Below, piece by piece: positions 9,502 to 17,086 of a stretch of 64,000 bases of DNA. The DNA is from Lelliottia nimipressuralis (lineage in GTDB: Bacteria; Pseudomonadota; Gammaproteobacteria; Enterobacterales; Enterobacteriaceae), in NCBI RefSeq assembly GCF_004115925.1, contig NZ_SDDX01000001.1:434001-498000 (forward strand), given 5' to 3'. The notes beneath the pieces were generated by a model, which saw nothing but the letters and a program-made list of their open reading frames with translations, ran no database searches and was not told the DNA's origin. Within the stretch, counting starts at the first letter, position 1; every line of letters starts with the position of its first letter. A program made the position numbers and the translations under genes.

Positions 9502-10314
9502 ATGAAAAAGACACTGACACTGATTGCCGCCGCAACCCTGAGCGCCCTGAGCTTTGCCTCCTGGGCGGATACGCTGACCGTAGGCGCGTCCAACACCCCG
9601 CATGCGGAAATTCTGGAGCAGGCGAAGCCGATTCTTGCGAAACAGGGTATCGATCTGGAGATCAAACCTTTCCAGGACTACATCCTGCCCAACACCGCGC
9701 TGGCAGGCCGTGATATCGACGCGAACTACTTCCAGCACATTCCTTACCTGAACAGCGTGCTGAAAGATCATGCGGGCGATAAAGATTATGATTTCGTCAG
9801 TGCCGGTGCGATTCACATCGAGCCGATTGGTATCTACTCCAAAAAATACAAATCCCTGAAAGATCTGCCGGAAGGCGGCAAAATCATCATGCGTGATGCG
9901 GTCTCCGAAGAGGGGCGTATTCTCTCTATCTTCGAGAAGGAGGGCGTGATCAAACTGAAGCCAGGCATCGATAAAGTGACCGCGCGCATCAGCGACATCG
10001 TCGAAAACCCGAAAAAACTGCAGTTCACGCCAAACGTCGAAGCCTCTCTGCTGCCGCAGATGTATAACAACGACGAAGGCGCGGCGGTCGTGATTAACGC
10101 CAACTACGCCATTGATGCAGGTCTGGACCCGGTTCACGACCCGATCGCGGTCGAGAGCGGTGAGAACAACCCGTATGCGAACATCATCACCGTGCATCGC
10201 GGCGACGAGAAGAAGAAAGATATCGTGGCGCTGGTGGACGTGCTGCACTCCAAAGAGATTCAGGACTGGATCCGCACCAAATATAAAGGCGCTGTGATTC
10301 CGGTAAACAACTAA
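9502..10314 (+). CDS. MetQ/NlpA-family substrate-binding protein
   Basis: Binding protein of the NlpA/MetQ family, 270 residues, third gene of the metNIQ-like operon; AGGAAACC precedes the ATG. The signal peptide ends in SFASWADTL and has no lipobox cysteine, unlike E. coli MetQ, so the protein is predicted to be soluble in the periplasm rather than membrane-anchored. Family features include TVGASNTPHAEILE at the mature N terminus and DANYFQHIPYLN. A GC-rich terminator follows. Confidence 0.87.
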   Translation: MKKTLTLIAAATLSALSFASWADTLTVGASNTPHAEILEQAKPILAKQGIDLEIKPFQDYILPNTALAGRDIDANYFQHIPYLNSVLKDHAGDKDYDFVSAGAIHIEPIGIYSKKYKSLKDLPEGGKIIMRDAVSEEGRILSIFEKEGVIKLKPGIDKVTARISDIVENPKKLQFTPNVEASLLPQMYNNDEGAAVVINANYAIDAGLDPVHDPIAVESGENNPYANIITVHRGDEKKKDIVALVDVLHSKEIQDWIRTKYKGAVIPVNN

Positions 10315-10335
10315 TCCCCTGGATAAAAGACCCAG

Positions 10336-10364
10336 GCCCGGCGAGCGATCGCCGGGCTTTTTTT
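10336..10364 (+). terminator. Terminator of the MetNIQ-like operon
   Basis: Nine-base-pair stem GCCCGGCGA / TCGCCGGGC, four-base loop, then seven T. Confidence 0.9.
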
Positions 10365-10419
10365 GTATCCATTCTGTTAATCATTTAAGCTGCTCCTTTA
10401 AAGCAATGGAGTGGTAGCA

Positions 10420-10629
10420 ATGGGCAATGTGACCAAAGACGACGCGCTTTATCAGGAAATGTGCCGGGTAGTGGGGAAGGTCGTTCTTGAGATGCGGGAT
10501 TTAGGGCAGGAGCCTAAGCATATCGTCATTGCGGGCGTGCTGCGTACCGCGCTGGCGAACCAGCGCGTGAAACGCAGTGAACTGACAACGCAAGCGATGG
10601 AAACGGTGGTTAAAGCGCTGGCGGGGTGA
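10420..10629 (+). CDS. fumD: Fumarase D
   Basis: Small protein of 69 residues nearly identical over its core (MCRVVGKVVLEMRDLGQEPKHIVIAGVLRTALAN, given here only as a landmark near residues 11-44) to E. coli FumD (YdhZ), reported as a fumarate hydratase unrelated in size to FumA/B/C. An in-frame GTG at 10411 would add three residues; ATG 10420 is preferred because GGAG sits eight bases upstream and it matches the E. coli start. In E. coli fumD is next to pykF; here the sulfur genes separate them. Its last 20 bases overlap the convergent permease gene. Confidence 0.9.
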   Translation: MGNVTKDDALYQEMCRVVGKVVLEMRDLGQEPKHIVIAGVLRTALANQRVKRSELTTQAMETVVKALAG

Positions 10630-11296
10630 AACGCCAGCGTTTAGCGATCTGCTCAAGCGAGCAGCAGAGCAGGTAATAGACCACGCCGGTAAAGATAAAA
10701 ATGGCCGCCGGGTAAATCTGCACCCGGTTGTTCACCTGGCCGGCAACGGTGGTCAGTTCCGGCACGTTGACAATAAAAGCCAGCGACGTGTCTTTCAGCA
10801 GACTGATAAAAATCCCCAGCAGAGACGGCAGAATATTGCGCAACACCTGCGGCAGCAGGATCAGCCACAGCGTCTGCTGCGTACCAAATCCCTGAGTTAA
10901 CGCCGCCTCAAATTGCCCGTCCGGCAAAGCCCTCAGCCCGGCCAGCACGGAGTGCATCACGGCGGCCGCGGTAAACCACGCCAGCGCCAGGGTTACGGTC
11001 AACGCGCCGGGGAGATCGCCACCCGTTAAAAGCGGCAGTAAATACCACATCCAGAAAATCACGAAGATCAGCGGGATACCACGAATCAGCTCGGCCCACA
11101 AAAACAGCGTGTTGCGCACGAGGCCCGGAAACCGCCAGGCGAGCGCCGCGAGCGCAATGCCGCCCGGCAGCGCCAGCACGGCAGCGCCCAGCGCCATCAG
11201 CAGCGTCAGCAACACCCCGCCAGGCTGACCGGCGGACATCCGTCCCCAGAGCAGATAATCCAGGTTATCGATAATGACATTCAGCCCGGCGATCAT
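10610..11296 (-). CDS. Polar amino acid ABC transporter permease (second subunit)
   Basis: HisM/GlnP-type inner membrane permease, 228 residues, about five membrane segments. The EAA loop is seen as FEAALTQGFGTQQTLWLILLPQ. Fourth gene of a leftward operon (binding protein, ATPase, two permeases), joined to the preceding permease by an ATGA overlap. The two permeases probably form a heterodimer, as in GltJK. Its 3' end overlaps fumD tail-to-tail by 20 bases, marking where accessory DNA meets the backbone. Confidence 0.85.
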   Translation of the reverse strand: MIAGLNVIIDNLDYLLWGRMSAGQPGGVLLTLLMALGAAVLALPGGIALAALAWRFPGLVRNTLFLWAELIRGIPLIFVIFWMWYLLPLLTGGDLPGALTVTLALAWFTAAAVMHSVLAGLRALPDGQFEAALTQGFGTQQTLWLILLPQVLRNILPSLLGIFISLLKDTSLAFIVNVPELTTVAGQVNNRVQIYPAAIFIFTGVVYYLLCCSLEQIAKRWRFTPPAL

Positions 11297-12066
11297 GCGT
11301 GTTCCCTCCCGGCGTTGATAGCCGCATGACGCGCACGCGGGCGGCGTTTAGTGGACGGCCCAAGCCTCACCAGCAGTAGCCCCAGCAACACGCCCGTCAG
11401 CAGATACAGCACGGTGCCGACGGTAAAAGCTTCCAGCGCGTGGGCGTTATAGCTCTCAATCTGGCGCACCTGATAGGTCAGCTCGGCAAAGCCGATACCG
11501 CTGGCAAGAGAGGAGAGTTTCATTAAGTTCAAATACTGCCCGACCACCGGCTGCCAGGCGTTTGCCAGCCCCTGAGGCAGCAGGATGTAGCGGAACAGTC
11601 GCCAGGAGGAGAACCCCTGCGTCAGCGCCGCCTGTCGCTGCCCCGATGGCACCGCCTGCAATCCCGAGGCGATCTCCTCGATTAAGAACGCGGAGGTAAA
11701 CACGCCCAGCCCCCACGCGGAACAGAGAAACTCCGGTGTAAACCACCAGACATCCCCCGGCAGAATCGACCAGCTGTGATCGGCGTTGATGAAGCTGCGA
11801 AGTGCCTGCGGCAGCCCGTTCCAGGCCGCGAAATACCAGAACAATAGCTGCACCAGTAACGGCGTGTTGCGAAACAGAGAGACCCACGCCGCCACGAGAG
11901 CGTTTCCCGTTTTCCCGCCTGCCAGACGGAGAAGCAAAAGCAGTATGGCGAAGACGCTGGCGATGATCATCCCCGCGAGCGTCACCCACAGGGTGGTCAG
12001 AAAGCCGGATAAAATCCACTGCAAGGGCTGTCCGGTCAGTACCCCTTGCCAGTCGAGGGCGGGCAT
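11293..12066 (-). CDS. Polar amino acid ABC transporter permease (first subunit)
   Basis: HisM/GltJ-type permease, 257 residues, membrane segments near residues 15-45, 65-85, 100-130 and 190-235. The EAA loop is RQAALTQGFSSWRLFRYILLPQ. The start overlaps the ATPase stop by one base (TGATG), and the stop overlaps the next permease (ATGA), so all genes are translationally coupled. The substrate cannot be read from sequence. Confidence 0.85.
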   Translation of the reverse strand: MPALDWQGVLTGQPLQWILSGFLTTLWVTLAGMIIASVFAILLLLLRLAGGKTGNALVAAWVSLFRNTPLLVQLLFWYFAAWNGLPQALRSFINADHSWSILPGDVWWFTPEFLCSAWGLGVFTSAFLIEEIASGLQAVPSGQRQAALTQGFSSWRLFRYILLPQGLANAWQPVVGQYLNLMKLSSLASGIGFAELTYQVRQIESYNAHALEAFTVGTVLYLLTGVLLGLLLVRLGPSTKRRPRARHAAINAGREHA

Positions 12067-12881
12067 CAGGATGGCTCCTGATGCAGCGGGTTCAGCACCT
12101 TTTGCAGGAACTGTCGGGCGCGAGGATGGTCTGGATGGCGGAAAAACTGCTCCGGCGGGGCGGTCTCCAGAATCTGTCCGCCGTCGATGAACACCACCCG
12201 GTCGGCGATTTCGCGGGCAAACTGCATCTCGTGCGTCACCACAATCATCGTAATCCCGCTGTGGGCGAGAGCCTTCATCACCTGCAGAACCTCACCAATC
12301 ATTTCCGGGTCAAGGGCCGACGTTGGCTCATCGAACAGGATAATTTGCGGCGATGAGGCCAGCGCTCTGGCAATGGCCACGCGCTGCTGCTGCCCGCCAG
12401 AAAGCTCGGCCGGGTAGTGGCTGGCTTTCTCCACCATCCCGACTTTCTCCAGCAGCGTCAGGGCACGCTCCTGCGCCTGCGGCGCTTTCCAGCCGTGAAC
12501 ATGCTCAAGCGCCAGACTGATGTTCTGGCTGGCGGTCAGATGGGCGTAAAGGTTAAATTGCTGGAACACAAATCCCACCCGACTACGAAGCTGGCGCAGG
12601 GCGGGGCCGGTCAGCTTGCGGGTGGGTTTGTTGTCTATCAGGATCTCGCCGCCGTTGAGGGACTCCAGCTGATTGATGAGGCGAATCAGCGTGGACTTAC
12701 CGGAACCGGACGGCCCCAGAATCGCCACCACTTCCCCTGGCTCAATGCGAAGTGAAATACCTTTCAGCACCTGATGATCGCCGTAGCGTTTGACCACATC
12801 GCGGAACTCAACGCTTGCCTGCTCCAGATGTGAAAAATCCGCGGCACGGGCCGCGGAGCGTGAAAAAAGCGCTGAGAGCAT
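12066..12881 (-). CDS. Polar amino acid ABC transporter ATP-binding protein
   Basis: GlnQ/HisP-type ATPase, 271 residues. Walker [10 protein letters not shown], signature LSGGQQQR, Walker [13 protein letters not shown] and switch histidine VTHEM are all intact. It carries about 24 extra residues at the N terminus relative to GlnQ; no better internal start with a ribosome site was seen. One base separates it from the binding-protein stop codon. Confidence 0.87.
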   Translation of the reverse strand: MLSALFSRSAARAADFSHLEQASVEFRDVVKRYGDHQVLKGISLRIEPGEVVAILGPSGSGKSTLIRLINQLESLNGGEILIDNKPTRKLTGPALRQLRSRVGFVFQQFNLYAHLTASQNISLALEHVHGWKAPQAQERALTLLEKVGMVEKASHYPAELSGGQQQRVAIARALASSPQIILFDEPTSALDPEMIGEVLQVMKALAHSGITMIVVTHEMQFAREIADRVVFIDGGQILETAPPEQFFRHPDHPRARQFLQKVLNPLHQEPS

Positions 12882-12882
12882 A

Positions 12883-13713
12883 TTACTGGGCTTCTATTTT
12901 AAAGGCGCGAGGCTGAGGTGAGGCGGTTTGTGGGCCAAACCAGACGTCATAAATTTTGGCGGCGTCGCCGGTTTTCTCAAGATTCACCAGCTCGTCATTC
13001 ACCACGTTCAACAGCGCGGTTTCGCCTTTCTTCACTCCCACCCCGATCTCCTCTTTACTGAGCAAATCCGGCAGGATTTTAAAATCGGCTTTATCCGGCG
13101 CCTGGGCCAGTAAACCGGCCAGAATGGTGCTGTCCTGGGTAATCGCCTGCACGTTACCGTTGCGCAGGGCGGTTAACGCCAGCGGAATATCGTCGTAAGA
13201 GAGCACGCGGGATTGCGGGAAACGCTGGTGCAGCGCCTGCTCGCCGGTGGTGCCTTTCACCGCGCCGATGCGCGCTTTGCTGTAATCATCCAGCTTATCC
13301 GCCGATTTTGCCGGAACCAGGAACTGCTGACCGGTCACGAAATAAGGGGTGGAGAAATCAATCACCTGAGCACGCTCCGGGGTGATGGTGATGTCGGCGA
13401 CGATCAGATCGGCTTTACCCGACTGCAGCAGTGGAATGCGGTTCGCCGGATTCGTGGCGACCAGCTCCAGCTTCACGCCAAGTTTTTTGGCCAGCGCTTT
13501 GGCGAAATCGACGTCATAGCCAACGATATCGTGCGTTTTGGCATCGATGGAGCCGAACGGTGGGTTGGCATCAAACGTGGCGACTTTCACCACGCCAGCG
13601 GCTTTGATATCCGCCAGCTGATCGGCCTGCGCCTGGGTCGATAAAAGGCCGCCTGTGGTCAGTAAACCGAGCGCCAGTGCCAGTGTGTGATAGTGCTTTT
13701 TATGTGTAGCCAT
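12883..13713 (-). CDS. Polar amino acid ABC transporter periplasmic binding protein
   Basis: Family 3 solute-binding protein, 276 residues, first gene of the transporter operon. A signal peptide ends near [10 protein letters not shown]. Typical features are [37 protein letters not shown] and [11 protein letters not shown]. An upstream in-frame ATG at 13782 would add 23 residues; the start at 13713 is preferred because GAGGGAAC lies just upstream and the signal peptide begins there. Ligand unknown: the nearest families bind glutamine, glutamate/aspartate, arginine or cystine. Given the sulfur genes nearby a sulfur amino acid is possible, but this is guesswork. Confidence 0.85.
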   Translation of the reverse strand: MATHKKHYHTLALALGLLTTGGLLSTQAQADQLADIKAAGVVKVATFDANPPFGSIDAKTHDIVGYDVDFAKALAKKLGVKLELVATNPANRIPLLQSGKADLIVADITITPERAQVIDFSTPYFVTGQQFLVPAKSADKLDDYSKARIGAVKGTTGEQALHQRFPQSRVLSYDDIPLALTALRNGNVQAITQDSTILAGLLAQAPDKADFKILPDLLSKEEIGVGVKKGETALLNVVNDELVNLEKTGDAAKIYDVWFGPQTASPQPRAFKIEAQ

Positions 13714-13957
13714 AGTTCCCTCAAGTATCCCGTTGTTTTTGTTTTGTCCGGATACGCTCCCATAAGCGTTATCTATCGCCAAATAAGAAAATGTTCTTTG
13801 CTATATGCAAAAAGGTATTAGTGAACAGCGTGTTACGGGTAAGTGACGGAAGGCGATGTATTTGCGAATTCTGAAAATAGTCAGCTGATATTGGTATTTC
13901 CGTTAAGTCCAGTTTGGGGGTTAACTGAGTTCAGACGCCATCGAGAGGAGTGGGACC

Positions 13958-14122
13958 ATGCAAAACTGGGTGAATACGTTACGGCGGTTTTTTGTCGCCA
14001 AATCAGAGACGGAGAACAGCGCGCAACGTGTTATTGAATCGGTGCTGCCGATCGCCAGTCTGTACGGCGTCGACGTCGCCAACATCGACCCGGAGTGGTT
14101 CCATGACAAAACACCACGCTGA
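13958..14122 (+). CDS. Small protein of unknown function (54 residues)
   Basis: I do not recognise this protein. It starts at an ATG with the strong ribosome site GAGAGGAG seven bases upstream and ends at TGA 40 bases before a strong terminator, so it looks like a complete one-gene unit. The N terminus MQNWVNTLRRFFVAK is basic and amphipathic, followed by an acidic-polar stretch and the end IDPEWFHDKTPR. No membrane segment or cysteine. It lies between the divergent amino acid transporter and a two-component system. Confidence 0.55.
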   Translation: MQNWVNTLRRFFVAKSETENSAQRVIESVLPIASLYGVDVANIDPEWFHDKTPR

Positions 14123-14162
14123 GCTGCGCCACACGCGCATGACCTACTGGAACGAGCTGTGC

Positions 14163-14193
14163 AGCCGATACCTGAACGTATCGGCTTTTTTTT
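14163..14193 (+). terminator. Terminator after the 54-residue protein
   Basis: Nine-base-pair stem AGCCGATAC / GTATCGGCT, six-base loop, followed by eight T. The tail of an overlapping frame (14103-14201) runs through it, which argues that frame is not coding. Confidence 0.85.
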
Positions 14194-14252
14194 GTTCTTA
14201 ATCCGTCAACCTGCTAAGGTCTAAGGCAAAAATCACCTCGCCTGAAGACTGA

Positions 14253-15581
14253 ATGAACAGCCAAAATTTGATCCGGCGTGCCCTGGTGGTGTGGATAATT
14301 GTCTGCCTGCTGAGCAGCGTCCTGCTGTATGCCGAACAGATCCGCCGCCAGTTCTGGGAGCGCGATCGTGAATTTACCGCGCTCTTTTCCGCCATCAGCG
14401 CGGTGCTGACGCAAAACGAATCTGTTTTGCCCCTGCTTAATGGCGACGAAGATCTGACGGCGCTGCGCAAAAAATTCCCCCACATTCTGGCCCTGGAAAA
14501 AACAGCGGGCCGTGCGCTGGATGCTGCTCGCGTTGAGCCGCTCCGTGACGACCAGTATTGGCTGTACAATCCGTGGCGGCAGATCCGGGTGCGGATCGAT
14601 CTGCGTCCGCTGCTCGCCGCCACGCACCGTTTTTCCCATCTCACTATCAGCTTGTCAGCAGCCGATGCGCATCCCTCATCGACGGCGTTCTGGCACTGGC
14701 AGCGGGCATTCCCTCAGCATACGCAGCCCTTTACCCTTACGGCGGATGCTGAACCGCACTGGCTGCAAATCTCCTGGGCGCTATTCCCGCTGCTGTTTGT
14801 CGGCTGGGCGGCCATCGTTGCGGCGGGGAGCGGTGTGCTTTGGCAACGCTTGCAGCGGCAAAACGCCGAGCAGCGAGCCTGGTATTATCAGCATGCGCGA
14901 CTGAATACGCTCGGCGAGATCACCGCCGGCATTGTGCATGAAATCAACCAGCCGCTGACGGCGGCGCAGACCTGGATTCAGGGGGCGCAGCGACAGTTGG
15001 CGCAGGAGAATCCGCAGGCGGTGGGCCATGCGCTCGGCGCGGCGCTGATTCAGACTCAGCGCATCGGCGAACTGCTGGCGCGCTTTCGTGAACATGTGGT
15101 GCAGGAAAAAGTCACGCTCAGCGATATCGATTTAGCCCAGTGCTGGCAGCATGTGGTGAATTTGCTGGAGCATGAGCGCAAATCGGAGCACATCACCGTC
15201 AGCCACGCTTTCCCTTCCGACGCCGCCACCGTGCTGGCCGACAGGCTGTGGCTGGAGCAGGTGTTACACAATCTGCTCAGCAATGCGATTCAGGCCCAGC
15301 AGGAGAACGCGCGCGGCTGGGTACACATCACCAGCCAGCGTAAAAACAGGGTCATCGAAATTATCATGACCGACGGCGGGCCAGGGTTCAGCCCGGAGGC
15401 GCTGGAGAAGGCGTTTATGCCGTTCTACAGCGGCAGAGAAAAGGGGATTGGTCTCGGGATGACGCTCACGGAATCGCTAATGATGCGCATGAATGGCACG
15501 ATTGCGCTCGCTAACACGCCGGAGGGCGGGGCGCAGATCGTGTTGCAACTGGAACCGGGTAACGGAGCCGCACATGGGTAA
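14253..15581 (+). CDS. Membrane sensor histidine kinase
   Basis: Sensor kinase of 442 residues. Membrane segments at residues about 9-27 and 173-196 enclose a periplasmic domain of about 145 residues with no motif I recognise. The H-box GIVHEINQPLT has the phosphorylated histidine at H229; the ATPase domain follows with N-box LHNLLSNAIQA, G1 DGGPGF and G2 GIGLGM. The kinase core is of the FixL/DctB/TtrS type. Its last 8 bases overlap the response regulator, so the two form a cognate pair. The signal is unknown; the GlcG/HbpS-like secreted protein just downstream is a candidate accessory. Confidence 0.88.
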   Translation: MNSQNLIRRALVVWIIVCLLSSVLLYAEQIRRQFWERDREFTALFSAISAVLTQNESVLPLLNGDEDLTALRKKFPHILALEKTAGRALDAARVEPLRDDQYWLYNPWRQIRVRIDLRPLLAATHRFSHLTISLSAADAHPSSTAFWHWQRAFPQHTQPFTLTADAEPHWLQISWALFPLLFVGWAAIVAAGSGVLWQRLQRQNAEQRAWYYQHARLNTLGEITAGIVHEINQPLTAAQTWIQGAQRQLAQENPQAVGHALGAALIQTQRIGELLARFREHVVQEKVTLSDIDLAQCWQHVVNLLEHERKSEHITVSHAFPSDAATVLADRLWLEQVLHNLLSNAIQAQQENARGWVHITSQRKNRVIEIIMTDGGPGFSPEALEKAFMPFYSGREKGIGLGMTLTESLMMRMNGTIALANTPEGGAQIVLQLEPGNGAAHG

Positions 15582-16185
15582 TGTGGTCTATTTGATTGAT
15601 GACGACGCCGCCATCAGAGAGTCAATGGCCTTTCTTCTCTCGGGCATGCACTGGGAGGTGAAAACCTTTGCCAGCATCGAGGCGTTTACCGAAAGGTATA
15701 GCAACGACCGGGCGCTCGCGGGCTGTCTGCTGCTGGATATGCGCATGCCGGGCAAAGGTGGGCTGACCTGGCTGGAAGAGGGCGCGTGGCCGTGGCCGCT
15801 GCTGCCGGTGATCGTCATGACCGGGCACGGCACCGTTGATGCCTGCCGTCGGGCGTTTCACCAAGGGGTTTTCGAGTTTTTCACCAAGCCGCTGGATGCC
15901 GATAAGCTTATCGAAACCCTCGCTCGCGCGTTTGAGGAGAGCCAGCGCCGCACGACCCACTGGCAGGAGGTGAAGCGGGTGAAAGCGCTGTTTGAACAAT
16001 TGACGGCGCGGGAGCACGAAGTGCTTTGCGAACTGATGGAGGGGCGCAGCAATAAAGAGGTGGCGGCGCGCCTGAATTTATCACCCAGAACCGTTGAAGC
16101 GCACCGCGCGGCCCTGTTTGCCAAGCTCGGCGTGAGCAGCCTGGTGCAGGCCATCCGTGAGTACGACAAATTGCAATCCGTATAA
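15574..16185 (+). CDS. FixJ/NarL-type response regulator
   Basis: 203-residue transcription regulator. Receiver domain 1-120 has acidic residues D10/D11, phosphoacceptor D55 in LLLDMRMPG, T in VIVMTGHG and K in FFTKPLDA. C-terminal LuxR-type helix-turn-helix is seen in LTAREHEVLCELMEGRSNKEVAARL and LSPRTVEAHRA. The ATG lies inside the end of the kinase gene, indicating coupled translation. The likely targets are nearby; the 88-base gap before the HbpS-like gene could hold its operator. Confidence 0.88.
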   Translation: MGNVVYLIDDDAAIRESMAFLLSGMHWEVKTFASIEAFTERYSNDRALAGCLLLDMRMPGKGGLTWLEEGAWPWPLLPVIVMTGHGTVDACRRAFHQGVFEFFTKPLDADKLIETLARAFEESQRRTTHWQEVKRVKALFEQLTAREHEVLCELMEGRSNKEVAARLNLSPRTVEAHRAALFAKLGVSSLVQAIREYDKLQSV

Positions 16186-16273
16186 CTACCAGGTGGGCTG
16201 CGTAATCAACCGAATACCGCTCAACCGCGCATCCCGATAGCATCGCTGTGTCTCCCACATTCGAGGAATTGCG

Positions 16274-16753
16274 ATGAAAACGTTAATGACGGTAGCCGCG
16301 CTGGTGGCAGGAATGATGTCGGTATCCGCGCAGGCAGAAACCCTGACGCAGAAAAATATCTCCCTCACCCAGGCGAATGCCCTGGCGAGCGCGGCGATTC
16401 AGGCCTGTCGCGCCAAAAATTACCAGGTCAGCGTGACGGTAGTGGATCGTGCGGGCGTGGTGAAAGCCATGCAGCGCACCGATAACGCCGGTCCGCATAC
16501 GGTAAAAGCCAGTGAGATGAAGGCGTTTACCGCGCTCAGCACCAAAAATGCCTCCGGCAAGGTGATGGAAGCCGCACAAAGCAACGCGGGCGCACAGAAT
16601 ATGCGTGACGTTCCAGGCTTCTTGCTGCTGGCAGGTGGTTTGCCGGTGAAAGAGGGCGATGAGGTGATTGGTGCAATCGGTATCGGCGGTGCGCCGGGCG
16701 GTCAGTTAGATGAAGCCTGTGCACAGCAGGCGCTGGACAGTGTGAAAAAGTAA
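16274..16753 (+). CDS. Secreted GlcG/HbpS-family protein (DUF336)
   Basis: 159-residue protein with a signal peptide (MKTLMTVAALVAGMMSVSAQA) and one GlcG/HbpS domain: LTQANALASAAIQAC, VVDRAGVVKAMQRTD, and GAIGIGGAPGGQLDEACAQ. HbpS of Streptomyces is an extracellular haem-binding, oxidative-stress-sensing partner of the SenS-SenR two-component system; other members act in glycolate or diol use. The ribosome site GAGG lies 8 bases upstream. Position directly after a two-component system suggests it modulates that sensor or is its target, which is inference. Confidence 0.8.
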   Translation: MKTLMTVAALVAGMMSVSAQAETLTQKNISLTQANALASAAIQACRAKNYQVSVTVVDRAGVVKAMQRTDNAGPHTVKASEMKAFTALSTKNASGKVMEAAQSNAGAQNMRDVPGFLLLAGGLPVKEGDEVIGAIGIGGAPGGQLDEACAQQALDSVKK

Positions 16754-16776
16754 CAAACGCTCTACGGCTTAGACGT

Positions 16777-16811
16777 TAAAAAAGCCGGGTAGGGCGAAGC
16801 CGCCACCCGGC
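16777..16811 (-). repeat. REP-like palindrome acting as terminator
   Basis: GCCGGGT / ACCCGGC arms around GGCGGCTTCGCCCT on the minus strand, followed by six T. The core resembles the repetitive extragenic palindromes of Enterobacter and Klebsiella. It is correctly placed to terminate the leftward 46-residue gene and also to stop rightward reading from the HbpS-like gene. Confidence 0.75.
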
Positions 16812-16819
16812 CTTGACGG

Positions 16820-16960
16820 TCAGATCTTGCAGGCATCGCCGCAATCATCGTCAGCAACAACCGCCTGCGCTTTCTTGTCTGCATCTTCCAGACGTTCCGC
16901 GTTGCGCTCTTGCGCCTCTTCCAGACCGTTAAACACCAGATTATCGAGATCAATTTCCAT
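16820..16960 (-). CDS. 46-residue acidic peptide with C-terminal CGDAC
   Basis: I do not recognise a characterised function. The frame starts MEIDLDNLVFNG, continues as a charged helical stretch (EEAQERNAERLEDADKKA) and ends ADDDCGDACKI. The only two cysteines are in CGDAC, four residues apart. An AGG lies seven bases before the ATG and a hairpin with six T follows the stop, so it is a complete transcription unit. It could be a metal-binding or redox peptide; the leader-plus-short-tail look recalls RiPP precursors, but no modifying enzyme is adjacent. Confidence 0.55.
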   Translation of the reverse strand: MEIDLDNLVFNGLEEAQERNAERLEDADKKAQAVVADDDCGDACKI

Positions 16961-17086
16961 TATGTACCTGCTGAGTTCAGTTTTGCTGTTGGCAGAGTAT
17001 AGGATAAAAAAGTCGGTGAAAGTACCTCACCGCACGTAACGCCAATCCCTGCCATACTCTTTCTCTGACGGCTGAGAGGAGGGAAA

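Noticed and set aside
9355-10248. A 297-codon frame opposite the MetQ-like gene
   Set aside because: Antisense shadow with no signal peptide, motif or ribosome site; the sense frame is a complete binding protein.
14103-14201. A 32-codon frame overlapping the end of the 54-residue gene
   Set aside because: It runs through the stem and T-run of a strong terminator and has no ribosome site.
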